From QHWF01 sp036848175 (lineage in GTDB: Bacteria > Acidobacteriota > Vicinamibacteria > Vicinamibacterales > CAVVIG01), in NCBI GenBank assembly GCA_036848175.1, contig DAIUKO010000197.1, forward strand, positions 1-13,892: a DNA stretch of 13,892 nt. The letters run 5' to 3'. Of this stretch, positions 6,263 to 13,892 are shown one piece after another; position 1 is the stretch's first letter, and each line of letters starts with the position of its first letter. The notes under the pieces are model-generated. The model did not search any database and was not told the DNA's origin. It worked only from the letters and a program-made list of their open reading frames with translations. A program made the translations under genes and the position numbers.

Positions 6263-9200
6263 CTATGTCCCCGAGCAGACGGCCGTCGCCGGCGCCTGCA
6301 CCGGGAATTCATCCACGGTGATCGGATCCTGTTTGCCGGGCGGGAACACCCGCACGCGCACGTAGACGCGGAAGAGGGTCGATGGCGGCGCCGCCGACGC
6401 CGTCACGACGGGACGGGTCTCGGGATCGCGCTCGACGGGAATCTCGAAGCGCAGCGTGTTCGGCGCCGAGTCGGCCGAGCTCACGAGATCGCTGGCCGCC
6501 GCATGACCGGCGCGCAGGAGATTCAGGAGCGACCACGTTCCCTGAAACTCCATCTGGACGGTGCGATCGACGATGCGTCGCGACGCCGTGGACGCCTTCA
6601 GCGGCCGCTGCGGAGAATCCTTCGCGAAGCGGAGCGTGAGCTGCACCGGATCGCCCGACACCCACCGCGCCGGCTTCGCCGCCTCGCCGTCGCGGAAGGT
6701 CTGTTTCCCCACCTCCATCGTCCACTGCGCGATCTGCGCGGCGCCGATTTCGCGCTCGCGGTTGACGCGGAATTCCGGGACGACATCGAGCGCGAGCGCG
6801 CCGCCGGGCAGCTCGCGCGCCGGCGAGAACAGCGGGTAGAGCGCGTCGATGCGGCGGAGAAACCGCGTCGCGTCCTCCGCGCAGGCGCGCGACTGTAGTT
6901 GCGCGACCAGCGCTCTGCCGTCCTGGCGATCGTAGACGCGCAGGAATTCGGTGACGTCGGCCGGCGCCGCGTCGCGCGTCCCCTCGAGTCCCTGCGTGAA
7001 CGGGAAGCGCGTCGCGAGCAGACTGTTGAACGACTGGGCGATCGCCACGTAGCGCGCCTGCACGCCGGCACGCGCCAGCTCGCGGCAATGCTTCACCACG
7101 TCGTCGAGCAGCTCGTTGCGGACGCCGATGAGAAAACTGCCGCCGGCGCGCATCGGCGCGAGTGACGTGCCTGCGCCGCAGTCCCGCTCGGGGACGATCA
7201 CCGGCACGCCGTCGCGAAGAAACGTGTCCAGCGCCCCGAGCCCGTTGCCCGCCATCTTCTGATCGAAGGTCGTGACGTCGTCGACGATGCCGGCCCAGCG
7301 TCGGGTGATCAACGATGCGCCGCGCGTCTCGGTGAGGAACCGCACGAGCGGCTCGGCCTGCAAGGCGAAGCGCCGGAAGCTCTCACGCTGCTCGTCGACG
7401 TAGCCCGCCCACCGCTTCGCCACGTCCGCGGGCGCGCCGCCGCCGCTCTGCGCCTCCGACCAGGCCGTGAAGAACGCCTCGCTTTGCCGGTTGAAGACGA
7501 ACGGGTGACGCGCCGCCGCCTCCCGCTCGAGCCGCTGCAGCCCGTCGGCGGCCTGCTCGTCGAGCTTGCGCTCCAGCTCGCGCGCGAACGGCTCGTCGGC
7601 GTCTTCGAGGAACGGCACCAGCCGGCTGATCTTGGTGAGCCGCGCGCCGAGGCGGCCGATCTCGGCGGCGAGCGCGGCCGGTTCTGCGGGCAGCGGTTCG
7701 CCTTCCGTCGCGTCGAACGCCAGCCGGGCCGCCATCGCCAGGCCGACGTCGTTTTCGAGCGCGGTGACGAGCGGCCGCCGGTATGTGGCCGCCAGGTGCG
7801 CGAACGATCCGCTGCGGTAACGATCGAACGACTCGAACAAGGCGACCGCGTGATCGAGCTCCTCGGTCCGCCACGTCGCACGCGCCGGGAGCGCCGTGTC
7901 GCCCTCGGCCGTCGGCAGCGATGTCCGGAAATCGTGCGTCCCCAGATCGTCGAACGCCGCCTTCAATTGGCGAACGCCTTCGCCGAGCTCGAGACCTTTC
8001 TCGCCTCTGTCGAGCAGCGGACCGAACGGCTGCGCGGCGGTGACGAGGAGCGTCGGCGTCAGGTTGTCGCGGAGCACGGCGATCTGCCGAATCGTGTTCG
8101 ACAGATCCGGCCGCAGTTCCTCGCAGAGGCCGGTTGACGCGATCGCCCTGAACGGCGCCTGATCGAGCACCGGCAGACGGAGCTCGCCCGATCGGGCGCC
8201 GATCGACGACCACGTCGACACCGCCTGCGACAGCGTGTTGACCTCGTCGATCAGATCTCTGATGTCGGCGTCGCCGCTCTCGATGAGCGCGTTCCAGTTG
8301 GCGACGAACCGCTCCTCGGAGGCGCGAACCGGATTGCGATCGCCGAACCACGCCGCACCGAAGTGCGTCAGCGACTCGCGGGCGCGGCGCTCGACGAGGC
8401 CCGCCAGCGGACCGCAGTCGACTTTGTGCGCCGTCGCGTCGCGCAGGGCGCGGCCGTACGGCTCCTCGGGTACGTTGACGTGCTGCAGCCCCGTGTGCCC
8501 GGTCACGTAGTTGCCGAGCTGGACGAGCGCGTCGAGGTCGCCCGACTCGTTCGTGCTGAGCGACCCGTAGCGGAAGTAGTTGTCCACGTACAGGCGATAG
8601 TCGGCGGCGAACCGCTCGAGCGCGCGGTAATGGGCGCTGTCGGCCAGCGTCGGTTTCGCCAGCGCCGCCTCGTCGGCATCGTCGGGTTCCGGTTCGCCGT
8701 TCCATCCGAAGACGCGGCGCCCTTTTTCCTCGAGCCCGGCGCGAAAGTCGGGGAGGATCAGCTCGCCGAACGTCACCTGCAGGATGCGCTCGACCGCGGG
8801 CTCGATCGGCCGGAGGAGCGACGCCGGCATGAAGACGGAGTGGAAGTCCTCGACGCCGAGCCGCGCCAGCGCCTGAAGCAGGCCGTATCCTTGATTGATT
8901 CGTTCTTCATCGGTCGCGCTTCGCTCGCCTCGGGCGCTCCCGAGCCGCCGATCGAAGGCGCCGCTGACCTCATGGAAGAACGCTTCGTGGGCCCCTCGCA
9001 CGTGCTGCAGCCGAGCGTTGGACCAGATGGTGCCGGCGGTGAGGACGATCGCCAGCAGGACGGCGGCGATCTGCGCGATGGCGCTGACGCGGTTGCGCGC
9101 GACGGCGGCGCCCGGCAGCGGCAGCGCGAGCCCGCGCTCCGGAAAGACTTTCCGCTCGAGCAGATCGCTGGTGAAGCTGATCGCCTCCGGCGCCGCGGCC

Positions 9201-10228
9201 GTCTCGTCGCGCGACATCGCGAGCGGTTCGCGATGGGGGCCGCGGCCGGACAGATAAAACCCCCGGAACAAGGACGTCGATCGGTAGACGCTCGGCCGGA
9301 AGATCTCGTCGAGCAGCTCGCGCAGCGGCCTCGCCACGCGCTGAAGCTCGCCGGAGAAGAGAAACAGATCGGACGCGGCGTCGAGATGTTCGCTGACCGC
9401 GAACAGCTCCACCTGCAGGTGGACGACGTCGCGATGGAGATCCTCGAAGGCCTCGTCGATCCATTCGCCCTGGAACATCACGTCGGGGGCGTGCGGATTC
9501 GACCAGCCGAGCATGTCCTGCTGCAGGTTGTCCGGCAGCGCGTTGGTGAAGGCGGAGAAGCCGGTGATGTGATCGGCCTGCGTCACGATGACGTAGACCG
9601 GCACGGCGAAGCCGAGCTCAGCCTGCGCAAGGACCAGCCGATCGCGAATCGCGGCGCCCAGATCGTGCGTGCGCGCCTTCCAACTCGCGTCGAGCAGCGT
9701 CGACGCCGGCACCGCGACGATGATCCCTTCGATCGGCCGCCGCGGGCGATAGCGTTTGAGCAGGTGCAGCAGCGCGCGCCAGCCGGTGATGTCGCCGCGC
9801 ATGCCCGGCAGCGCGAGCGACGCCGACACGTCGATGACGACGCCGCCGTCGAAGTAGTGCCAGCCGATGCCGTTGGCGGCGCGGCCTTCGCTCGGCGACT
9901 CTGGTTCGAGCACGGCGGACCTCGGCGCGCGCGAAACGAGCGTCGTCTTGCCGGCGTCCGGCGGACCGATCAGCAGGTACCACGGCACGCCGTACCGGAA
10001 ATCGATCCCGCGTACGGTTTTGCGCAGCCGTTCGACCGATTGGTTGAACGACGGCCGCAGATCGCGGACGACAGACGGCAGCAGCGACGGATCGCGCTCC
10101 GCGTCTGGCGGTTCGGCGGTGCCGTCGTGGGCGGCGCGTGCCTGGCCGCGGGCGCGCGACGTCAGCACGATCACCAGCGCGAACGCGAGCAGCACGAAGA
10201 GGACGAGGAGCGCGAGCGAGAGCCACAT
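6263..10228 (-). CDS. tssM: T6SS inner-membrane core protein TssM (IcmF family)
   Basis: TssM spans the inner membrane and periplasm and joins TssL to the TssJ lipoprotein. The product is 1321 residues. One TM helix lies at residues 3-23, followed by an NTPase-like domain with Walker A GPPDAGKT (88-95) inside WYLLIGPPDAGKTTLV. A Walker-B-like GGVVIDVSA (128-136) departs from the usual D-x-A-G-R-Y, and VTQAD (215-219) sits where T-K-x-D is expected. FRGFYLSGRG (321-330) is a family signature. A second TM lies at about 381-402, and the rest is the large periplasmic domain. Most TssM proteins have an N-terminal hairpin of two TMs plus a third; here only one precedes the NTPase domain. ATG at 10228 is 2 bp after the tssL stop. 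A longer in-frame extension to 10804 is Arg-rich antisense-type noise within tssL and was rejected. No clear Shine-Dalgarno is present, so coupling to tssL is probable. Confidence 0.96.
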   Translation of the reverse strand: MWLSLALLVLFVLLAFALVIVLTSRARGQARAAHDGTAEPPDAERDPSLLPSVVRDLRPSFNQSVERLRKTVRGIDFRYGVPWYLLIGPPDAGKTTLVSRAPRSAVLEPESPSEGRAANGIGWHYFDGGVVIDVSASLALPGMRGDITGWRALLHLLKRYRPRRPIEGIIVAVPASTLLDASWKARTHDLGAAIRDRLVLAQAELGFAVPVYVIVTQADHITGFSAFTNALPDNLQQDMLGWSNPHAPDVMFQGEWIDEAFEDLHRDVVHLQVELFAVSEHLDAASDLFLFSGELQRVARPLRELLDEIFRPSVYRSTSLFRGFYLSGRGPHREPLAMSRDETAAAPEAISFTSDLLERKVFPERGLALPLPGAAVARNRVSAIAQIAAVLLAIVLTAGTIWSNARLQHVRGAHEAFFHEVSGAFDRRLGSARGERSATDEERINQGYGLLQALARLGVEDFHSVFMPASLLRPIEPAVERILQVTFGELILPDFRAGLEEKGRRVFGWNGEPEPDDADEAALAKPTLADSAHYRALERFAADYRLYVDNYFRYGSLSTNESGDLDALVQLGNYVTGHTGLQHVNVPEEPYGRALRDATAHKVDCGPLAGLVERRARESLTHFGAAWFGDRNPVRASEERFVANWNALIESGDADIRDLIDEVNTLSQAVSTWSSIGARSGELRLPVLDQAPFRAIASTGLCEELRPDLSNTIRQIAVLRDNLTPTLLVTAAQPFGPLLDRGEKGLELGEGVRQLKAAFDDLGTHDFRTSLPTAEGDTALPARATWRTEELDHAVALFESFDRYRSGSFAHLAATYRRPLVTALENDVGLAMAARLAFDATEGEPLPAEPAALAAEIGRLGARLTKISRLVPFLEDADEPFARELERKLDEQAADGLQRLEREAAARHPFVFNRQSEAFFTAWSEAQSGGGAPADVAKRWAGYVDEQRESFRRFALQAEPLVRFLTETRGASLITRRWAGIVDDVTTFDQKMAGNGLGALDTFLRDGVPVIVPERDCGAGTSLAPMRAGGSFLIGVRNELLDDVVKHCRELARAGVQARYVAIAQSFNSLLATRFPFTQGLEGTRDAAPADVTEFLRVYDRQDGRALVAQLQSRACAEDATRFLRRIDALYPLFSPARELPGGALALDVVPEFRVNREREIGAAQIAQWTMEVGKQTFRDGEAAKPARWVSGDPVQLTLRFAKDSPQRPLKASTASRRIVDRTVQMEFQGTWSLLNLLRAGHAAASDLVSSADSAPNTLRFEIPVERDPETRPVVTASAAPPSTLFRVYVRVRVFPPGKQDPITVDEFPVQAPATAVCSGT

Positions 10229-10230
10229 GG

Positions 10231-11013
10231 TCAAGGCGACGCCTGAAGCCGTTCGATCTGCACCTCGATGGCGTTCATGCGATCGCGCAGCGGAAAGGTC
10301 AGATTCATCCAGACGAGCTGCGCGACGGCGAGCCACAACAGCACGACCGCCGCCGCGCCCCACCACCACATCCGCGGGCTGCGCAGTTTCTTGCCGGCGC
10401 CGGTCGTGATCGTCGCCTCGTAGCACTGAGGCAGGATTTTGCGGAACGGATCGGTCAGGTCCGGCCGCTTGCTGAAGATGAACTGGTAGAGCTGGTGTTT
10501 GTAGCGGTCGATCGCGCCGCCGTCGTGCGCCTCGCCGTACCGGCCGCGAAAGCCGAGCGCGAGCGCCGTCAGGTAGACGGCCGCAAGCTCGATGTCTTTC
10601 GGATCCGCCCGCTCGAGCAGCGCATCGATGCGGTCGAACACCGCCTGGCCGCCGCACCTGGTGCCGAACTGCTCGGTCTCGAGCAGGTTCGCGCGCCAAT
10701 ACGCGGCGCCGCTCCACGGCAGCTGGACGAAGACCTCGTCGGCGACCGCGATCATGACGTATTGCGCCTGGCGGTAGTACTGAAGGACGGCGCCGCTCGC
10801 CCATCGCGCCAGATCCGCCTGCTGCCCTTTGAGGTGGACGAGGAGACGGTCTCTCGTCGCCGTCGGTGCATGCACGAGCGCGGTCGTGGTGGCGACGTCA
10901 TCCTGCGGCGCCATCGCGGGAGCCAGCGCGGCGGAGCGAAGCGCGTCGACTTCCTTCCAGAAGGCACGAAAATGCTCGAACACCGAAAACGCCGGTCGTC
11001 GTCGATTGTCCAT
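10231..11013 (-). CDS. tssL: T6SS inner-membrane protein TssL (DotU/IcmH family)
   Basis: TssL is a C-tail-anchored inner-membrane protein whose cytoplasmic hook-shaped domain binds TssK and TssM. The product has 260 residues. The DotU fold is shown by YVMIAVADEVFVQLPW (85-100), a nearby YW (105-106), LETEQFGT (111-118), FDRIDALLER (126-135) and LGFRGRYG (153-160). A single TM helix (about 215-236, MWWWGAAAVVLLWL onward) is followed by a 24-residue periplasmic tail. There is no OmpA-like peptidoglycan-binding extension, so anchoring to the wall must come from another protein if it exists. ATG at 11013 is 5 bp after the tssK stop. No good ribosome-binding site is visible, consistent with translational coupling within the tssKLM set. 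Confidence 0.95.
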   Translation of the reverse strand: MDNRRRPAFSVFEHFRAFWKEVDALRSAALAPAMAPQDDVATTTALVHAPTATRDRLLVHLKGQQADLARWASGAVLQYYRQAQYVMIAVADEVFVQLPWSGAAYWRANLLETEQFGTRCGGQAVFDRIDALLERADPKDIELAAVYLTALALGFRGRYGEAHDGGAIDRYKHQLYQFIFSKRPDLTDPFRKILPQCYEATITTGAGKKLRSPRMWWWGAAAVVLLWLAVAQLVWMNLTFPLRDRMNAIEVQIERLQASP

Positions 11014-11018
11014 GGTCG

Positions 11019-12347
11019 CTACGCTTTCTCGACGTCCGGCTCGTAGACATAGAGATAGAGGGCGTCGGGCCTCACCTCCGCAGTGCTGCCGAGGACCACG
11101 AGGTCGTCTCCGTCCGGCAACACGGTGGCATCCGGCGTGAGCTCGAACAGGTGCATGCCCCGCGGCGGCCGCAGCTCGCCGACGTTCTCGGCGTGGCGCC
11201 GCTTCAGACCGAGGACGCGGCGCTTCAGGAGCGAGGCGATGCTGTTGATGCCGCCAATCACGCAGTTCTCGCCCCACGCCACGACCTTCTCGGCGTCCGC
11301 CTCGGAGCGCACCGCGAGCACGAGCCGCGAGAACGATCCAAGCGCGAACGCCCCGCTCCAGGGGGGATCGGCGGTGAGGCGGAAGGCTTCGTCATCCTGT
11401 TCGAAGGCGAACCGACGCACGGTGTCGGGCACGCCCTCGTCGACCGCCTGGGTGATGAACTGGAAGACCTGATCGAAACTCTTCCGCACGTCGTTGTGGA
11501 CGTACGGTGGAAAGACCGGTGGAATCAGCCCGCGGCTGAGCACCGCCACCTGACCGGCGAGACGGCACGCCTCCACATAGAGCGCGCACGGATGCGCCGA
11601 CTCGGTCCGCAGCACCGCTTCGAACGCCGGCAGCGCGCTGACCAGCGAGTGCAGCTGTGAGCGCGCTTCAGCGGAAAACGGACTCTGCGGGGCGAGAATC
11701 GCGCGCTCCGCCAGCTCCATGGCCTTCGTTCGAAGGCCGTCAGACAGCTCGGCGCACTTACGACCCAACGCCGACGAGGACTTCACCTGCAGCGCCGGCG
11801 GCATGAAGGGCGTCGGCAGAAACGTTTCGCCCTCGCACCGGACCTCGATCAGAGGAAAGCTCGTGAACCGCGCCGGCGGCTGCGCGGCGGCAATCAACGA
11901 CAACTGCGGCCGCAGGCGCGGAATCGACACGCCGCCTTCGCCGGTGGTTTCGTCCACGACCGGCTCGCCTTCGTACGAAATGAACCGGTTCATGGCGGCC
12001 TGCGCGTGGCCGTTGGCGAGCGGCATCGCGAGGTGGACCAGCGTCGGACCGTGACGGAACGTGGCCGCGAGCGGGCGCAGATCGAGTTGCAGCTCCTGGC
12101 GATCGCCCCCGACCGTCACGTGCAGGCCGTCCGGCATGACGGCGTCGAGATGGCGGACCGTCAGGATGCCCGCGGTGAAATCGGTCGGGTCGTATTCGAA
12201 GCCGCGGACGCCCCAGTGGAACGGGACGTACCAGGCGGGCAGCGCCTGAATCAGCGATTCGACGCGTGACGAGAGCTGCTGAAAATGCTGCGGCGTGAGG
12301 AGCAGCCCCTCATGCCATTGGATCAAGTCCGGAATGGAGTGATTCAT
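11019..12347 (-). CDS. tssK: T6SS baseplate-membrane connector TssK
   Basis: TssK is a trimeric cytoplasmic protein, related to phage receptor-binding proteins, that docks the baseplate on the TssL/TssM complex. The 442-residue product has the normal length. Its N-terminus carries the family signature IQWHEGLLLTPQHFQQ (9-24). The middle part has FISYEGEPV, FPLIEVRCEGETFLPTPFMPPAL and a long helical segment, and the C-terminal head domain ends with the LYLYVYEPDVEKA segment. ATG at 12347 lies 6 bp after the tssJ stop, which supports one operon. There are no signs of truncation or frameshift. Confidence 0.96.
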   Translation of the reverse strand: MNHSIPDLIQWHEGLLLTPQHFQQLSSRVESLIQALPAWYVPFHWGVRGFEYDPTDFTAGILTVRHLDAVMPDGLHVTVGGDRQELQLDLRPLAATFRHGPTLVHLAMPLANGHAQAAMNRFISYEGEPVVDETTGEGGVSIPRLRPQLSLIAAAQPPARFTSFPLIEVRCEGETFLPTPFMPPALQVKSSSALGRKCAELSDGLRTKAMELAERAILAPQSPFSAEARSQLHSLVSALPAFEAVLRTESAHPCALYVEACRLAGQVAVLSRGLIPPVFPPYVHNDVRKSFDQVFQFITQAVDEGVPDTVRRFAFEQDDEAFRLTADPPWSGAFALGSFSRLVLAVRSEADAEKVVAWGENCVIGGINSIASLLKRRVLGLKRRHAENVGELRPPRGMHLFELTPDATVLPDGDDLVVLGSTAEVRPDALYLYVYEPDVEKA

Positions 12348-12353
12348 CGCGCA

Positions 12354-12848
12354 CTAGTTCTCCTTGTCGCTGGCCGGCGGTTTCTTTGCGGTGCCCGCCG
12401 ATTCGATTCGGAAGTCGTCTTTCAAAAGAGCAAGCGCAGCCGACCCCGAGGCGACACGAGCGCGGTGAGGCCCCTCCGTCCGGTAGTTCGCGAAGACGAA
12501 AATCGCCTTGAGCCATTGACGCGAGGCGGGGTGAACAGCGAGATCGACGGCGGGTACTTCCTGCCCAGGTACCCATTCCCAGTTCCGCACCGTAAAGGCA
12601 CGCTCGTCGGGATCGTCGCGGCGGAATGCGGTCTTCTGATCGAACCAGGCTTTCGCGGTCAGCGCTTCGAATTTGGCTGCCGTCTTCTTGTCCCAGACGA
12701 ACACCACGTCGACAGGAATCGGGTGGTCGTCGTTCACATCGGGAGCGACGTGGACTTGCATGTGAAGGCGCGCGCTACGGCCAGAGGCGCACGAGAGCGC
12801 GAGTGCCACCACACCTAGCACGAGGGGGCCGGCGACTCGTCGTGTCAT
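12354..12848 (-). CDS. tssJ: T6SS outer-membrane lipoprotein TssJ
   Basis: TssJ is the outer-membrane lipoprotein that binds the periplasmic end of TssM. The product has 164 residues. A short basic start (MTRR) is followed by a hydrophobic segment (5-18) and Cys20 in ALSC, a plausible but non-ideal lipobox: Ala stands at -3 and Leu at -2, where Leu at -3 and a small residue at -2 are usual. After C20 the sequence is a beta-rich domain (LHMQVHVAPDVN, IPVDVVFVWD, the VRNWEWVPGQ and IFVFANYR regions) consistent with the transthyretin-like TssJ fold, ending in a polar Lys/Pro-rich tail. ATG at 12848 is the first gene of the operon and fits the signal peptide, although no clear Shine-Dalgarno precedes it. 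Identification rests on the fold pattern plus position directly before tssKLM. Confidence 0.88.
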   Translation of the reverse strand: MTRRVAGPLVLGVVALALSCASGRSARLHMQVHVAPDVNDDHPIPVDVVFVWDKKTAAKFEALTAKAWFDQKTAFRRDDPDERAFTVRNWEWVPGQEVPAVDLAVHPASRQWLKAIFVFANYRTEGPHRARVASGSAALALLKDDFRIESAGTAKKPPASDKEN

Positions 12849-13041
12849 ACGAAGGCGGGTACTATGGGATCGATCGATCGACCAATCAACGTCTTTCGGT
12901 CGTTACACAGAATAGTGACGAAGCTGCGTGCATTCTTTGGAGGCGCCTTGACACTCATCAGATCAGAGGCGCAGAATCAACGCGCCACGCGAGCAGCCTC
13001 GATCTTTTTTCCTGCGTGTCCTACAGCGGTAGCTGAGCGAG
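12849..13041. promoter_or_regulatory. Divergent intergenic region between the T6SS operon and the VWA gene
   Basis: This 193-bp region must hold the promoters for the minus-strand tssJ operon and, divergently, the plus-strand VWA gene. It is visibly less GC-rich than the genes. It includes a 12-bp perfect palindrome, TCGATCGATCGA (12870-12881), 22 bp upstream of the tssJ start, which could be an operator or chance. No sigma-54 -24/-12 element is recognisable, and no convincing promoter for tssJ could be picked out by eye. Small plus-strand ORFs crossing it have no recognisable content. Confidence 0.55.
12948..12977 (+). promoter_or_regulatory. Possible sigma70-type promoter for the VWA gene
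   Basis: A perfect TTGACA (12948-12953) is followed after 18 bp by CAGAAT (12972-12977), a 4/6 match to TATAAT. The VWA start codon lies 64 bp further downstream. This is a single-strand visual match and remains tentative. Confidence 0.35.
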
Positions 13042-13881
13042 ATGCCGCACGCCGCTGAAATCAGCCGCGCTGCCCCTTCCTGTTTTCTTTTCGTCGTCGA
13101 TCAATCCGGCTCGATGGAAGACGGCTTCGCCGGCGCCGAGACGTCGCGATCGAAAGCACAGGAACTGGCCGACGTCATCAATCGACTCGTGCAGACCCTC
13201 GTGACGCGATGCGCGCAGGGCGAGGAGGTGCACGACTACTTCGAGGTCGGCGTGATCGGCTATGGGGAGACGGTCGGGCCGGCTCTGCAGGGACCGCTCG
13301 CCGGACGCGATCTCGTCCGCATCAGCGAGCTCGCGTTCAATCCGGCGCTGCTCGAGCAGCGGACGAGAGTCGTGCCCGACGGCGACGGCGGGACGATCGA
13401 AGAGAGCTATCAGTTTCCGGTCTGGCTCGATCCGATCCACGTCGGCGGCACGCCGATGTGCGAGGCGCTGCGGAGAACGAAAGCGGCGCTCGAGGTCTGG
13501 GTCGCGTCGCATCCGACGTCGTATCCGCCGACGGTCGTGCACATCACCGACGGCGAGTCGACCGACGGCGAGCCGTTCGCGATCGCGTCAGCCATTCGCG
13601 CGCTCGCCACCCACGACGGTCCCGTCTCGCTCTTCAACCTCCACTTGTCATCGTCGGCCGCCAAACCGGTCACGTTTCCGAGCGCCGAGTCGGACCTGCC
13701 GGATCAATTCGCGCGCACGCTCTTCGACATGTCGAGCCTGTTGCCCGCGCGCGTCCGCCACGAAGCCGGGTTCGAGGGGTATGCGGTGAACGACAGCAGC
13801 CGCGGCTTCGCGTTCAACGCGGATCTGATCGAAGCGATCAGGTTCATCGACATCGGGACGCGCGTCACGGGCCGCAGATGA
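13042..13881 (+). CDS. Stand-alone VWA (von Willebrand factor A) domain protein with intact MIDAS
   Basis: The 279-residue product has a VWA fold with a complete metal-ion-dependent adhesion site: D20-Q-S22-G-S24 (after hydrophobic FLFVV), T137 in GGTPMCEAL, and D170 in VVHITDGE. It has no signal peptide or TM, so it should be cytoplasmic. Other blocks that look conserved are DYFEVGVIGYG (65-75), an acidic/Gly-rich insert (112-123) and a C-terminal part with FARTLFDMSS and GFAFNADLIEAIRFIDIG. The N-terminus (MPHAAEISRAAPSCFLF) matches my memory of a widespread family of free-standing VWA proteins often found next to PP2C-type phosphatase or kinase genes. Known T6SS regulators such as PpkA also carry VWA domains, and TerY-P triads combine VWA, PP2C and kinase. 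A role in phospho-regulation of this T6SS is therefore possible but inferred. A weak GAGCGAG precedes the ATG. Its stop codon overlaps a possible next start as ATGA. Confidence 0.9.
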   Translation: MPHAAEISRAAPSCFLFVVDQSGSMEDGFAGAETSRSKAQELADVINRLVQTLVTRCAQGEEVHDYFEVGVIGYGETVGPALQGPLAGRDLVRISELAFNPALLEQRTRVVPDGDGGTIEESYQFPVWLDPIHVGGTPMCEALRRTKAALEVWVASHPTSYPPTVVHITDGESTDGEPFAIASAIRALATHDGPVSLFNLHLSSSAAKPVTFPSAESDLPDQFARTLFDMSSLLPARVRHEAGFEGYAVNDSSRGFAFNADLIEAIRFIDIGTRVTGRR

Positions 13882-13892
13882 GGCGCGAGGGA
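13878..13892 (+). CDS. Possible start of the next gene, cut off by the window end
   Basis: ATG at 13878 overlaps the VWA stop codon in an ATGA arrangement and stays open for the five codons left. Such overlaps usually mark a co-translated partner. Too little sequence is present to say anything about the product. Confidence 0.35.

Noticed and set aside
8363..10246. 627-residue plus-strand ORF opposite the first half of tssM
   Set aside because: Arg/Gly/Asp-rich antisense frame of tssM, ending just past the tssM start, with no recognisable domain.
10229..10804. 192-residue in-frame N-terminal extension of TssM
   Set aside because: It lies inside tssL in another frame and is Arg-rich with no homology character; the TM helix following ATG 10228 is the natural N-terminus.
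12864..13058. 64-residue plus-strand ORF in the divergent intergenic region
   Set aside because: No convincing ribosome-binding site, basic low-information sequence, and it overlaps the VWA start; likely chance.

Overview
The window is a GC-rich stretch (roughly two thirds G+C by eye) from a Gram-negative bacterium. It is almost entirely filled by a type VI secretion system (T6SS) gene cluster. Ten genes lie head to tail on the minus strand, in the transcription order tssJ, tssK, tssL, tssM, tssA, tssB, tssC, hcp (tssD), tssE, tssF. The outer-membrane lipoprotein TssJ and the TssJLM envelope complex point to the proteobacterial-type (T6SS-i) machine. The taxon cannot be fixed from the sequence. 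High GC, a stand-alone VWA gene beside the cluster and short CACGAAGG/TTTGTGTCC intergenic repeats would suit an environmental lineage such as Acidobacteriota or a deltaproteobacterial-type group, but this is only an inference.

Layout, right to left. A 193-bp divergent intergenic region (12849-13041) separates the T6SS operon from a plus-strand VWA-domain gene (13042-13881). The VWA stop codon overlaps a possible start of a further gene that runs off the window. Going left, tssJ-tssK-tssL-tssM-tssA are packed with gaps of 2 to 10 bp. A 63-bp gap precedes tssB. tssB and tssC overlap by ATGA, hcp follows 24 bp later behind the best ribosome-binding site of the cluster, and tssE overlaps the end of hcp by 31 bp. 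A 177-bp gap made largely of short repeats then precedes tssF, which ends at 174. At the left edge a small plus-strand ORF (56-244) encoding a single-TM peptide runs convergently into the 3' end of tssF.

How the parts fit together. TssJ (outer-membrane lipoprotein), TssM and TssL (inner membrane) form the trans-envelope complex. TssK docks the baseplate on it. TssE and TssF are baseplate wedge parts. TssA organises assembly. TssB/TssC form the contractile sheath around the Hcp tube. The expected partners tssG, tssH (clpV), tssI (vgrG), PAAR and any effector/immunity pair are not in the window. tssG normally sits directly after tssF, and here that place holds no minus-strand gene.

Most of the window is a recognisable T6SS, not a new system. 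The points that deserve a second look are the repeat-built tssE-tssF gap that also forms the 5' leader of tssF, the missing tssG, the convergent small membrane ORF overlapping tssF, a TssM that appears to have only two membrane segments, and the divergently encoded VWA protein that may begin a regulatory module.
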